Assembly: GCA_037974665.1 (NCBI GenBank)
Contig: CM075778.1
Span: 10,405,001 to 10,469,000 of the forward strand
DNA: 64,000 nt
Direction of reading: 5' to 3'
Origin: Ehretia macrophylla
Lineage: Eukaryota > Streptophyta > Magnoliopsida > Boraginales > Ehretiaceae
The notes beneath the pieces are model-generated. The model was not told where the DNA came from, did not search any database, and saw only the letters and a program-made list of their open reading frames with translations. The position numbers and the translations under genes are program-made. The number at the start of each line of letters is the position of its first letter. Within the stretch, counting starts at the first letter, position 1. Shown piece after piece: positions 22,502 to 33,836 of the stretch.

Positions 22502-23392
22502 TGTAGATTCCAAAATCTACAATTACGAATTTGGAGCCACTAGCAACCGGTAAGGACAGAAAACGAAGAATGCGGCGTGAGTCTTAGGACACCGGTGTGG
22601 TGCCGACCAAAGACACTCCGACACTCAAGTCAGTAGGTTATCAGGTAGGATAAGAAATCAAGAAAGTAAGGTAAGTAGGGCGGAGACTACCGTAATTCTG
22701 GCATTGTTTTAGGGAGTGTAGGTTGTGAAAATGTGGAGGGAAGAGGGTAAGTAAGGCTAGTAGGGCTAGTACTCGATGCCCTTTCCTGGTGTAGGCGTGG
22801 CCTACTTATAAGTGTGGTCAAACCAAGAGTCACGGACCCTTGGGACTTGTACTCTCCGTAGACTACCTCATCGTTTATCGCGTAGGGTTGAGGTAGTCTC
22901 TATCCCGAATCCTTCGTCGGTTATCCGCTTCTCGTTGGCTGGGCAAACGTGATAGGTCAGCAGCCGCTTATCCCCTAGGACTTGCAACTTGAGCAAACTA
23001 CTTCGAAAAAATAAGTACTTATCTCGTAAAATAGGCCTTTATCCGAATTTGTCGATCAACATTCACTTATAGTAGTCCAGTCACTTAAGGTACCCTTCGC
23101 GGTTGCTTATCCACTACGATAGGCTAGTCCCTTCGGACTCTTCCTTGGTGGTTTATCCGCTAATACTTGTTAGGGCCATGGGTCGTGCCCGAGTCCGTCG
23201 TCAATTACCCAAGTGAGGTAACTCGATGTCTGAGCTTAGCGTAGAGCTAGGGGCCTCCGCGTGGGTTCTTTTAGTAGTAGGCTGCAACTTAAGGTGCTAT
23301 ATGCGAGCCTTGGCCCGAGCATTAACATTGTCTAGGGCTAACCGAACCATCGTGGTTGGACCGAAAGTCCAAACCCATTTTTTGCATTAACA
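22502..23392 (-). repeat. Gypsy A 5' LTR (891 bp)
   Basis: Plus-strand ends TGTAGATT...GCATTAACA. In element orientation it begins TGTTAATGC and ends in AATCTACA, and the last 20 bp form a palindrome (TGTAGATT CCAA AATCTACA). The outer end (23392) is set by the TGTTAATGC motif and could be off by a few bases. Confidence 0.65.
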
Positions 23393-24735
23393 CAATTATG
23401 CTACTTATCACGTGTTTTGATGAATGGTTTTTATTGGTGTTTCCTTGGACAATTTTAATTTCATGTCATTGTTGTGTGCTTGTTTAATTTATGTTTGAAC
23501 AATCTTAGATTTAGGACTTTATATAATTCATATAATTAGAAGTATTTAAGGTAGAACAAAATAACAGCCAAATTGAACATGTCCTGTCTTCCTATTTTGA
23601 TTTTTTGGTATGTAATGTAATACTTATGTAACATCGAATCTAGTGGAGATGGGACATGTTCATTTTGTTGGGGCTGTAATATCTATCTTTTTTTTTTTTT
23701 ATTATATTTATTTATATGATTCGGTTGGGTTGGGGTTGGGGTTGGGGTTGGGGTGGGAGGGGGGTAGTTGTGGCACCCCCAGTAACTACGTCTAATGCAT
23801 AAATGTATCCTATCTTCGTATTTTTATTTTTTTGGATGGTGGTACGCAGAATTGTTCACCAAATGAAGATGGGACATCTTTAACCTCAGGTTGTAAAAAA
23901 TAAAATATTTATAGAACTAATGCTACATTTCGAGGTGCCACCCAATAACTCCGTGTTTTGAATGATTTCTTCAATTTTTGCTGGAAAGTCTTATAATTAT
24001 GATTTGTGGTAACACTTGTTGTGGGTGGAGTTCCATCCCCATGAATGTTTTATTCATAAACTTGTGATTTTCCGCAACACAAAGTTTTTCCTTGTTTTTT
24101 TCTTTTCCATAATTTATCTAATCAGAACTTCTTATCTGATATATAAACTCATTATTTCTAACCAAATTACATCTAGATATAATGACAACTCGTAATTGAT
24201 GCTACCACAAACATATATAGAGATTCATCCATTAACCAACAAAAAATAACAAGTACCAATTAGTAATTCATTAAATTAATAAGAACGCCAACTTCAAACA
24301 TTCAAGTAAGAACTGTAGCTAGAAACTGATTACACGAACACAAAATCATAGCAAAACATTCAACGTTATAAGTATGGTGTTGTGATTACATTATGATAAG
24401 AACTTTTATTTTATCAAACAACAAAATAAATAATCATAATATTGAAGTCATTGTATAATAAATTTAAGTAACCGAATCAATAAAAAAACACAATATTACT
24501 TAATGATTAAACATTTAATAAGTAATTTAATTTTTTTATCTATTAGAATAACTAATTTTAATTCTAAATTACTAATTGTTACTATGATAATTTATTTAAT
24601 AGATAAAATTATACGTTCATCAATTTTAAAATACTTGTCGGTATTCGAATATAATGAATAGTGACATACATAATTAAGAAATTAAAGTATTTAGTTTATA
24701 ATTATGTTAAATTAATTAAAAGTATTATTCGTTAT
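23393..24735. other. AT-rich intergenic DNA
   Basis: No gene supported; flanks the G-rich repeat at 23723-23765. Confidence 0.5.
23723..23765 (+). repeat. (TTGGGG)n G-rich repeat
   Basis: GGTTGGG followed by four to five TTGGGG units and GGGAGGGGGG. It has at least four runs of three or more G and could form a G-quadruplex. It is not the plant telomere unit TTTAGGG. Confidence 0.9.
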
Positions 24736-24935
24736 TGAAGAGAGAAAATATTTCTTATCATATTTCCTTCAAGTGTTACAAAATGATTTATATACAATAC
24801 AACAAAGCTCACGATAACTTTCACGTGAGAATATTCAGGAATTGGCTAAGGCTAAGTAGATTTACTCAATACAAAATCTAAGACTACAACAACTAATAAA
24901 TCATAAAGAGATAAATCCCGAAATATCTGTTATCA
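24736..24935 (-). repeat. Copia B 3' LTR (200 bp) and adjoining polypurine tract
   Basis: TGAAGAGAG...TGTTATCA. The minus-strand sequence just inside (24936-24946) is TTGAGGGGGCA, the likely polypurine tract. Confidence 0.93.
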
Positions 24936-26406
24936 TGCCCCCTCAAGCGAAGTCGGATCATGAACGGTAAGCTTGGAACGGATGAGACAAAATCTGGAGA
25001 TAGATAACCCCTTCGTCATAACATCAGCCAATTGATCATGCGTAGATATATAACGAACAGTAAGTACCTTGGATGCAACCTTTTCACGAACAAAGTGGAT
25101 GTCGATTTCTATATGTTTGGTCCGAGCATGATATACTGGATTTGCTGTGAGGTAGGTCGCACCAATATTATCACACCAAAGCGTAGGTGGCAAAACGGGA
25201 ATAATGTTTAGTTCTGAAAGTAGAGATTTCAACCAACAGAGTTCGGTAGTGGCAAAAATAACGGCTCTGTATTCGACCTTAGTACTGGAGCAGGATGTTG
25301 TAGTTTGCTTTTTTCGCTGCCCAAGAAACAAGATTGGGACCCAAATAAATACAATAGCCATGCGAACTTCGACGATCAATAGGACAGCCGACCCAATCAC
25401 TATCAGAATAAGCATGCAATGTATAATCTGTTGAGCTAGTAAGATGAGGACCATAACTCGGCGTCCCTTTAATGTACCGTAAGATACGCTTGACGGCAGA
25501 CCAATGAGAGTTAGTAGGATTGTGCATAAACTGACAAACTTTGTTGACTGAGAAGGCAATATCAGGATGAGTTATGGTAAGATATTGAAGAGCACCAACT
25601 GTACTGCGATATAGAGTGACATCAGGAAAAGGATCACCAATATGCTACGATAGTTGATGGCCTTGGGAAATAGGAGAAGCAATTTCTTTTGCAGAGCTCA
25701 TATTAGCACAATGGAGAATCTCTGTAGCATATTTATGCTGATGCAGGAGAAGACCATTTGTAGTAGGCTGAACATGTATGCCAAGAAAGAAGGACAAAGT
25801 GCCCAAATCTTTAAGTGCAAACTGACTATTCAGAGAATGAATTAATGTCTGAACTACAACCTCATCACTACCTGTGACAATAATATCGTCCACATATACT
25901 AATAATAGTGTAACAGCATGATCAGTGGAGCAAATAAACAGAGAGGTATCAGACGTAGAAGAGCGAAAACCAAGTGTAAATAAATAGGAGCTGAGACGAG
26001 AAAACCAGGCCCTGGGTGCCTGTTTCAACCCGTAAATAGCCTTTTGTAGTCTATACACATGACTGGGATACTCAGCATGAATAAATCCAGGTGGCTGTGA
26101 CATATACACTTCCTCCTGAAGGCAACCATGGAGGAAGGCGTTGTTCACATCCAGTTGGCGAAGAGACCATTTCTTGGACAGGGCAATAGACAGCACAACC
26201 CGAATCGTCGTCGGTTTTACGACGGGACTGAATGTCTCATTATAATCAATGCCCTCTTCTTGATTGTACCCCTTTGCGACAAGCCGAGCTTTATAGCGTT
26301 CAAGCGAACCATCTTGTTTTCTTTTGATTCGGAATACCCATTTACACCCGACCACATTAGCTGAAAGAGGTTTCAGAACTAGAACCCAAGTTCCATTTTG
26401 AAGCAA
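24933..26406 (-). pseudogene. Copia B reverse transcriptase and RNase H
   Basis: RT is at 26406-25645: [35 protein letters not shown] opening, DVNNAFLHG with a catalytic Asp, [14 protein letters not shown], and [13 protein letters not shown] near 25645 ends that frame; RNase H continues at 25527-25279 (YSDSDWVGCPIDRRSSHGY) and, after a frame change near 25290, at 25280-24933 (STKVEYRAV, DNIGATYL, YHARTKHIEIDIHFVREKV). The catalytic residues are present, but two stops and a frameshift break the chain. Confidence 0.9.
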
Positions 26407-26411
26407 TGCAT

Positions 26412-27690
26412 TGTACTAAGTTTCCATAGCTGTGCGCCAATGCTTATGCTTGTTAGCTTGAAGAAAAGTCGACGGCTCGACAATGGTGAAATCGGAAGCT
26501 GACTGTGATGCTTGAGAAACTTGGTAAGTGACAAAATCGGGCATAGTCTTGACTGATCGTGTACTATCCTTTGTACGCGTCACCATAGGATGTTGATTAG
26601 AAGAAGTAGAGGAATGTTGAGGAACACTGTGGGTTGAATGGGACTGATTTGCTATTGCCACTTGCGTGGGTTTGATAGAGAGACTTGAGCGAGAGAGATG
26701 TAAGCGCGGCACGGGAGAAGAGAGTTGAGGGAATTCATCGTCTGAATAGACTGGAATGCTTAGTTTTTGTAGGGAAGGGCATGCAGTGGCGATGGGAGGA
26801 GAAGAGGTAGTGAGATTAGGAGTTGTATGTATGATGGGTGATAGAGGCGATGCACGCGAAGTGCTAGGTGAGGTGACAGCAAGCTTATAGGACTTTGGTG
26901 GAGAAAATAGTGGTGAGGAGCCAGCAGGATTGCATGAGTTGGATACAAGAGGGATGTTATCAGGGACAGACGCGGGACCGAGTAGTACTGTGGGTGAAGC
27001 TGCATTCGAGACAGATTGGATTTGAGGAGTAGGAGTAACACGCGGGGAACAGGTAGTTGTGGAAGGTGCGACTGACGCGAGCATAGGACTAGATTGTGTG
27101 GGACCATGGGAAGAAAGAACATTTGAAATTAAAGGTGGAGTTGGGGTAGACAACAGTGATGTGCAGGGGGCCTGCGAAGGTATGTGAGGGAGTGGTTGAC
27201 AAGGAGACTTGGGAGATGGAGCTGGGAGAGATAAGCATGGTAAGTCAGAAGTTGGTGGAGTAGGGACCTGTGGGCTAGATGATTGCAACGTAGAGCTAGC
27301 TGGTGAGTGTTGAGAGGAAGCAGCAACCGTTGGAGTAGATGACAGTGGTGTAGGCAAAAGAGTAGAATGTGATGAAGGCAACAGGACACTAACCGTATCA
27401 GTTCGCGAGGAGTGAGAGACTGGATCAGGTTCTTTTCGAAAGGGGAAAACAGTCTCATCAAAAATAACATGCCATGATATATAAACTTTCTGGGTTGAAA
27501 TATGATAGCACCGATAACCACAGTGTTGACTGCTATAACCAAGGAAAACACAAGGTAATGACTTTGGACTTAATTTATCTGCTTTATAAGCCCCAAGATG
27601 AGGATAACACAAACAGCTAAACACTTTTAGAAAAGAATAAGCTGGTGGACATTGAAACAGTGTGAAATATGGAGAATTATTATTTAGCAC
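26412..27690 (-). pseudogene. Copia B integrase C-terminal part and Ser/Pro-rich linker
   Basis: Opens in a new frame with YFTLFQCPPAYSFLKVFSCLCYP and LSPKSLPCVFLGYS (integrase C-terminal domain), then HVIFDETVFPF, then about 250 residues very rich in Ser, Pro and Thr, then the pre-RT segment HKHWRTAMET. A TAG at about 26416 separates it from RT. Confidence 0.85.
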
Positions 27691-29750
27691 GGGTGTGGGA
27701 AGACAATTAATAAGATAGACAACAGTATTAAAAGCTTCAACCCAGAATGACTTTTAGGCATAGAGGCATGAAAAAGAACGGTAGTGCCCATTTCAGAAAT
27801 GTGTCTAATTTTTCGCTCAACCAAACCATTTTGTTCCGGAGTACGAGGACATGAAACCCGATACTGAATGCCACATTGCTCAAAATGACGTTTGAGAGGC
27901 CCTTGAGTTAACTCAAGTGCTCCATCACACTGAAAAAATTTAACTTTGGTTGTAAACATTGTTTCACAATGACGTTGAAAAACAAGAAAATGAGAAGCAA
28001 CTTCACTTTTATTGCGCATGGGATACAGCCATGTAAAACGACTGTAATCGTCAATGAAAATTACAAAGAAGCGAAATCCAGAACAAGAACTAACAGGAGC
28101 AGGGCCCCATACATCACAATGAATTAATTCTAAGGGGACCTTGGACTGTCGACTAGAGGCTAAGAAAGGGAGCTTGTGGCTCTTGCCTTGCATACAGGCA
28201 TTACAAGGCTTATTCAAACACAAGAAATCCTTAAATTTGATGAAAGCTTGCGAGCGAAGAGTGGAAATTGTAGGTTGTGACGGATGCCCCAATCTACCAT
28301 GCCAAAGGGATGCAGGTGCATGGATGGTGGAAAGAGCTTGATGCGACTTAGAAGACATGGAAGATGGCACCGACAAAGTATATAGATTAGACTTAACTGG
28401 TCCTATGAGAAGCGATTTCCCCATGCGAAGATCCTTCACAACATATTGAGACGGAAAAAATTCAAGAGACACATTATTATCTTTAGTGAATTGTGAGACA
28501 GAAAGAAGATTGCGTGTAAGATAAGGAACATGTAATGTAGGATTTAAGTGTAAGGGACGAGAGGCATTAGGAATGGAAAAATGACCAGTATGAGCAATAG
28601 CAAGAGACTTACCATTGCCAACAATAACTTGATCAGCCCCATGATAGGGTTGAAGTTGGCTCAGAAACGTTGAATCATTGGTCATGTGCGATGTGACACC
28701 CGAGTCTGGTATCCATTCATGAGGCGGAGTCGGCAAAAGAGGCAGAAGAAAAGATGGCTGATAATGAATGCCAGCAAACTGGGAGGATTGCCCACTGTTT
28801 TTAGACTGAGCATACCGATACCTACACCGTGCAGCAGAGTGACCATTTTTACGACAAATTTGACACTTGCCCTTGTAGGAGTTGTTGGAAGAATGACCAC
28901 TGGAGACTGCCTTGGAGCCATTGAAAGGAGGAGAGGTTTGGACAGATTTTGGAGTGGTATTAGCAACCAATGCATTGGGTGAGAGGGAAGTGGCGTGAAC
29001 CTGAGAGGTTAAGGCGTTAACCAAGGTAGCATCAACAGAGGAATCATTACCCTCAAGAAGCATTCTTTGTTCATAAGTAAGGAGCTTCGCTCGAAGTTGA
29101 GTAAATGTGGGGGGAATAGGAAGATTTTCAATGGAGGTAACAAAAGGCCGATACTGTTTCGGAAGGCCATTGAGAGTTGCCAAGACCAGATCAAGGTCAG
29201 TTAAGGGATCGCCAATAGCAGCCAGAGAAGTTGAAAGTGTGCGAATTTGATGAATATAGGAATCAATGGAAGCAGAACCCTTTTTGGTAGCTTGGAGTTG
29301 TGTGTGAAGAAGAGATTTGCGAGCAAGAGATTGTTGAATAAAGGATTCCTCATGAGACTGCCACAGAGAACGAGCAGTGTTAAACTCAAGAGCTTGATGC
29401 ACCAACGAGTCAGACAAGGTGGCTGTGATACAAGCCATGACAAAACTATCATACTTGTACCACTCTGTATGAGTTTGTGATGAAGAATCAACAGAAGGAG
29501 CATCTGATGGTGATGGAGTAGCTTTGGTTGAGGAGGAAGACTCTGATTTCGGTGGAGGAATGGAGCCATCGATGTAACCTATGAGATCATTAAACGCGAA
29601 AAAACGTAGAAGTTGCATTTTCCACGTAAGATAGTTGGTATGATCGAGGGTGAGTGTAACGTAATTCTTAACATTGACAGTGTGAAGAGAGAATGCTGCA
29701 GGAGAGTTGGATGCAATAGGAAAGTCTAAAGGAGTAGAAAAAGTGATATG
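27684..29750 (-). pseudogene. Copia B gag, protease and integrase core
   Basis: The 644-codon frame 29618-27684 has gag, the zinc knuckle CQICRKNGHSAARC, protease WIPDSGVTSHM (DSG kept), GAG-pre-integrase LWHGRLGHPS, and integrase with CDVWGPAP, FQCDGALE and EQNGLVERK. The frame is open further upstream (HTVNVKNYVTLTLDHTNYLTWKM) but no ATG is visible before a stop near 29755, so the gag start seems lost. It runs out of frame at 27690. Confidence 0.88.
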
Positions 29751-29868
29751 ACACTATGAAAGACTAAAGGACAAATGAGTTGGAAAGGGTTGTGAGAAAA
29801 GGTGGGTAAATGACGCAAGGAAAGACAATGAACAACGGACGGTGGATAGTAAGGACGATTAGTCTTAA

Positions 29869-29881
29869 TTCACTGATACCA
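29869..29881 (-). promoter_or_regulatory. Copia B primer binding site (initiator Met tRNA type)
   Basis: Minus strand TGGTATCAGTGAA directly follows the 5' LTR. Confidence 0.88.
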
Positions 29882-30091
29882 TGAAGAGAGAAAATATTTC
29901 TTATCATATTTCCTTCAAGTGTTACAAAATGATTTATACACAATACAACGAAGCTCACGATAACTTTCACGTGAGAATATTCAGGTATTGGCTAAGGCTA
30001 AGTAGATTTACTCAATACAAAATCTAAGACTACAACAACCAATAAATCAGAATAAATCATAAAGAGATAAATTCCGAAATATCTGTTATTA
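29882..30091 (-). repeat. Copia B 5' LTR (210 bp)
   Basis: Matches 24736-24935 with six substitutions and an extra 10 bp (AATAAATCAG repeated). Contains CTCACG...CACGTGAG, a small inverted repeat with a CACGTG G-box. Confidence 0.93.
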
Positions 30092-30389
30092 GTTATCAAC
30101 CTGAAGTAATTTATGATTATATCAAATTCAAGTAAATTTTCTTATAAACGCATTAGTTTCGTTTCGGTCGGAAATATGCTATAAGGGGTTGGTCGGGTGG
30201 ACGAGAAGAATCAAAACACGTTACAAAATAATAAATGCGGAAAAACATTGAAAAACATTTCTCATACTTAGAACAAAGTAACGTTAAACGAAAACAACCA
30301 AAGCAAATGTACTTATCCCACGACTTAGCCAAAAAAAAGTATGTTACCGTTAATAACATATCAGTTAGATAGATGGAAAATTTAACTTA

Positions 30390-31690
30390 TTTGAAGAATC
30401 TTGCCATATATACCACAGTCAACTCCATTAGGTTGCATGGGGACCCATTGAGGATATTGGATTTTGTAGTCTATGATGTTCTTGGCCATATAACTATACG
30501 TTTTACCATCTACGACCACTAACATTTTATGGATTCGATCAACCTAACATTAGACCAGTGTCAAGTAATCCACCCAAACACATGCAAAAGGAAAAAACAA
30601 TCTAAAAAAAAAGTTCACCATACCAAGGATGTCGCACGCTTTCTTATATTTCTTTTTCACTCTGATAGAATCAGGGTATCACATATGCTCACAGTCGCAC
30701 GTATGAAGTCAATAATGCACAATGCCTAATGGCTATTTGATTAATTGTAAGGCAGGAACATCTGTGAATATATAACCCATTAAATGTATTTAATGCTAAC
30801 AATATCGACTCCACATTTATAAAGTTATAAGACACAAGAACATTTTTTAAATCAGAAGACCAAAAAAATAAAATCTAGTAATCTACCAAACACTATACAT
30901 GTATAAATATAAAGTAGTAATAAACCATTTAGCAAAGAATTGAATGTAATGATACAACAAATAGAGAATCATCAATATGAATACTTAGCAATGCTAGAAG
31001 GAAAACATTGCTAGTAAAGCCAATTTTATTCAATTGTAATTTGGGAATTGAATCGAGATATCACTACTTGTTTAGTATTTATTCTGAAATGTTAGATCAA
31101 TTCTAGAGATCTAACCTACAGTTAGAATAACAATAAATGATAATAATACATGTAAATAAAATAAAGCTTGACAATATATAAACCTAAACCGGTATTGCAT
31201 AATATCAACGAAAAACACTATACCTGTTTGCACTCAGCAATGAACTGCCCATTGAATTTACCCCAATATTTCTTGCCACATGCAGATGGGTCAAATGGTG
31301 AAACATCAAGGACTTGTTGCTGCAAGTTTAAACAAGAAAATTAATGTGTACCAGTAATAACTTTTAAATTTAACTCGTTATAAAGCATATTATGGATACT
31401 TTACCGTGAAAGAAGTTGGCAGATACCAATTAAAAGCTCAGTTTTTTTTTTTTTTTTTCCTGCCTAGCACACTTCGTCAACACCCATGCGAAAGCATCAA
31501 TAATCTAATATATATAAAAAAAATTAGTTATTTATAAATCTACAAAATATGAATTATAACCTATTAGTGTTGCATGTTCGAGGCGATACTCATGGAACCA
31601 GTGATTTCTCTACCAGGTATTAGGCATTGAATCTCAGACTATGTGATGCCCCCCCAACTTCAGTATCCACAATTAATTCCCTGTAAGAAA
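30390..31690 (-). pseudogene. Ulp1/SENP-like (C48) cysteine protease pseudogene with introns
   Basis: Minus-strand pieces fit together as exons of a plant Ulp1-type SUMO protease. 31690-31560: CLIPGREI-like motif. 31512-31455: IIDAFAWVLTKCARQ. 31437-31395: NWYLPTSFTVK followed by GTAAAG. 31319-31224: a clean 96-bp exon after CTTGCAG, encoding DVSPFDPSACGKKYWGKFNG, followed by GTATAG. 30767-30600: a block with the catalytic His and CIIDFIRATVSICD. 30520-30390: PMQPNGVDCGIYG with the oxyanion Gln and catalytic Cys. The block holding the His has stops at 30726-30728 (where Trp after His is usual) and 30741-30743, and 31690-31560 shifts frame, so it is dead. It could be a host gene copy or a gene carried by a Mutator-like transposon; no transposase is seen. 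Confidence 0.65.
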
Positions 31691-33112
31691 ACTAACGATA
31701 TTAAACTAAATTCTTTGTAATTATCAAAGACAAAAGAGCAAATTAAATACTAAAAATGGATCATTGTTTTCAAAAAATAAAAATCCCGACGACGACTTGT
31801 CTGATTTCATGAACCTGCTTGCAAGTTTGTATGTAATCTGGGTTTGAGAACTTTGGCCAACGTCATCATCTTCATCTCCATAGATACTTATGTGCTCCAC
31901 CGCGTCATTAATTTCTACATCACGTACGTTATCCTAGCTCTAGCTGGTTCGGTGTGGACTTTCGCGTTTGCATCCTCATCTGGTAGTAACCTCCGAACCA
32001 TTCTTGAATACCACGGTTGCATTCATCAACTTTCTGGTTCAACGTTGTGATGTCCTTACTCAGCTTATCTACACGTACCTCCATATTCATATATACGATC
32101 GAAACAAAGGAATATATGAAGCAAACTTGTACTTCTCATAAATTAAAATTTAAAAAATCACTGACCCACAATTTATGCAATTAAAATAAGTGATAATTTG
32201 ATACAAAGAACAATCTTACACATGATTTTGATAGTAAGAGATAATGGAAGCATAATGAATTGAGGGATATCAAGTAAGAATGAAAATACATAAGGAGATG
32301 CTTTATACATGCAATTTATAGAGCGTAAGTCAAAAGTATACAACTAATAAATATTAGACAGCAAAAAGCAAAGTATAAAAACAACTTTCTATGGCAGGGC
32401 AAATAAATCTTACAATTTATGATGACACTGAGGCCTTAAGAAAAATATTCTTTATAACGCGTGGCAATTACACTTAGTAATCTTAGAAATTAGGGCTGTC
32501 ATGGTGAATAATAGGGAACTAGAGTTGAGGGACAAAGAAGATAAAAGCTTACATTTACATGAATACTTAAATAAAAAATATTAATGCTTATGTTAGATTT
32601 CAAAAGAGTTAACTATTTAAATTTTCTAAAATAATTAACGAGCACTATTTTGTGTTTGTGTATGTATATATATATATATATAAGATAATGTTCAAGGAGA
32701 AGTAAAATATAGTACAACCATTGCACACATAAACTGGTAAATATTTGCTCTTAGAACCATATATTAATTACTTTCTTTTAATAAAAATTTATTGTACCTA
32801 TCATAAAACATTACATTATAGAAACTAATGATTGTCAACAAAAGTAAGGCATCCCAAAACACAATTTCTAAACAACTTAAACAAACCCCATCATAAAATC
32901 TTTATAAAGCATATCACAAAATCCTCTGTAAAAACTCGACTATTTCACTCCTAATTCACAATACTTGATCTTTTCAGCAGAAGCAAAAACGAATCAATAA
33001 ATTTCCACTTTGAAAAAGTAAACTATAATCTGATATCAAACAGTGCTTCACATATTAAACACCAGACCTTTAAAACAAGTCTCAACTCCTGAGGTTTCAA
33101 TCCTTCTAACTC

Positions 33113-33141
33113 CCACTCTCTCTCTCTCTCTTTCTCTCTCT
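33113..33141. repeat. (CT)n microsatellite
   Basis: Nearly pure CT dinucleotides. Confidence 0.9.
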
Positions 33142-33754
33142 TTATACACATGCACGCACAGACACACATGTCTATGTATTATATACATATTATGAAAAAG
33201 ACATACCAAACATGATACATCACATAATATAATATGCATGTACATAAGAACGTTTATTAGAGAACAAGCAAAAATATTATTAAGCAAAATATACGCATAA
33301 TCATATATAGCCAAAAACTTTATGTATATTGAGGAAATTATGTCTGTGTGTTTAACTTTATCTAAAACTTAGTTTCTTTTATTTGAAACCGACATGGTCT
33401 CTAGCATCTAATGTACATCATAAGAACCATGAGACACCAAGCAAGCCAATTGCCTCATTCTATGTTTCTCTATCTCTCTTTTTTGGGTAATTCTTTTTGT
33501 GTCATTACACTCAGCCAGTCACATCTACAATGAGCTAGTGAGTCGATTTTCTCATTTCATGTCTCTCTATTTCTCTTTTCCCGGCAATTCTTTTGGTATC
33601 CTTACATTATATCAATTTATTAAAACTTAATTTTCCATCATATAAAACACAATTCTTCACATGATATTCATCATAGGAAAAACGTTATAATTTTCTAAGG
33701 AGAATATTCAGATAAAGTAATCACAAGTAAGTTGGACAAATAACCTATAAACTA

Positions 33755-33836
33755 GCACAACTTGAACCCGGGACCTCATAGTGCAAGGGCTTTAACCTTT
33801 AACGTTTTTTACAACTGGGCTACGGCCTCATTGGCA
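33755..33836 (-). mobile_element. tRNA-derived SINE head
   Basis: On the minus strand: GAGGCCGTAGCCCAGTTGT resembles a pol III A box region (TRGCNNAGYNGG) and GGTCCCGGGTTCAAGTTGTG a B box (GGTTCAANNC), about 40 bp apart. This arrangement is that of plant tRNA-type SINEs and not of a full tRNA gene. Confidence 0.6.

Larger units (their letters stand above)
17690..23392 (-). mobile_element. Gypsy A: truncated Tat-lineage Ty3/gypsy element
   Basis: Order on the minus strand: LTR (22502-23392), PBS, gag, protease, reverse transcriptase, RNase H, a second RVT_3-type RNase H, then the start of integrase. Two RNase H domains in tandem are the mark of the Tat clade (Ogre, Retand, Grande-like). The element stops inside the integrase core near 17690; no 3' LTR or antisense ORF is present, so about the last third is missing. 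Gag, protease and RT lie in three different frames and carry several stops. Confidence 0.88.
24736..30091 (-). mobile_element. Copia B: complete but decayed Ty1/copia element with GTTAT target duplication
   Basis: Short LTRs (200 and 210 bp) start TGAAGAGAG and end TTATCA/TTATTA; GTTAT flanks both sides (24731-24735 and 30092-30096). A tRNA-iMet PBS lies inside the right LTR and a G-rich polypurine tract inside the left one. Domain order is gag, protease, integrase, RT, RNase H on the minus strand. The LTRs differ at six substitutions plus one 10-bp duplication. Confidence 0.95.

Noticed and set aside
23723..23765. Interstitial telomere repeat
   Set aside because: The unit is TTGGGG, not the plant TTTAGGG.
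26760..27551. Alternate minus-strand frames of 120 and 140 codons
   Set aside because: They overlap the Ser/Pro-rich linker of Copia B in another frame; their Leu/His-rich content is a by-product of that codon use.
33761..33836. tRNA gene
   Set aside because: A and B box-like motifs are present but the arms do not fold into a cloverleaf; better explained as a SINE head.
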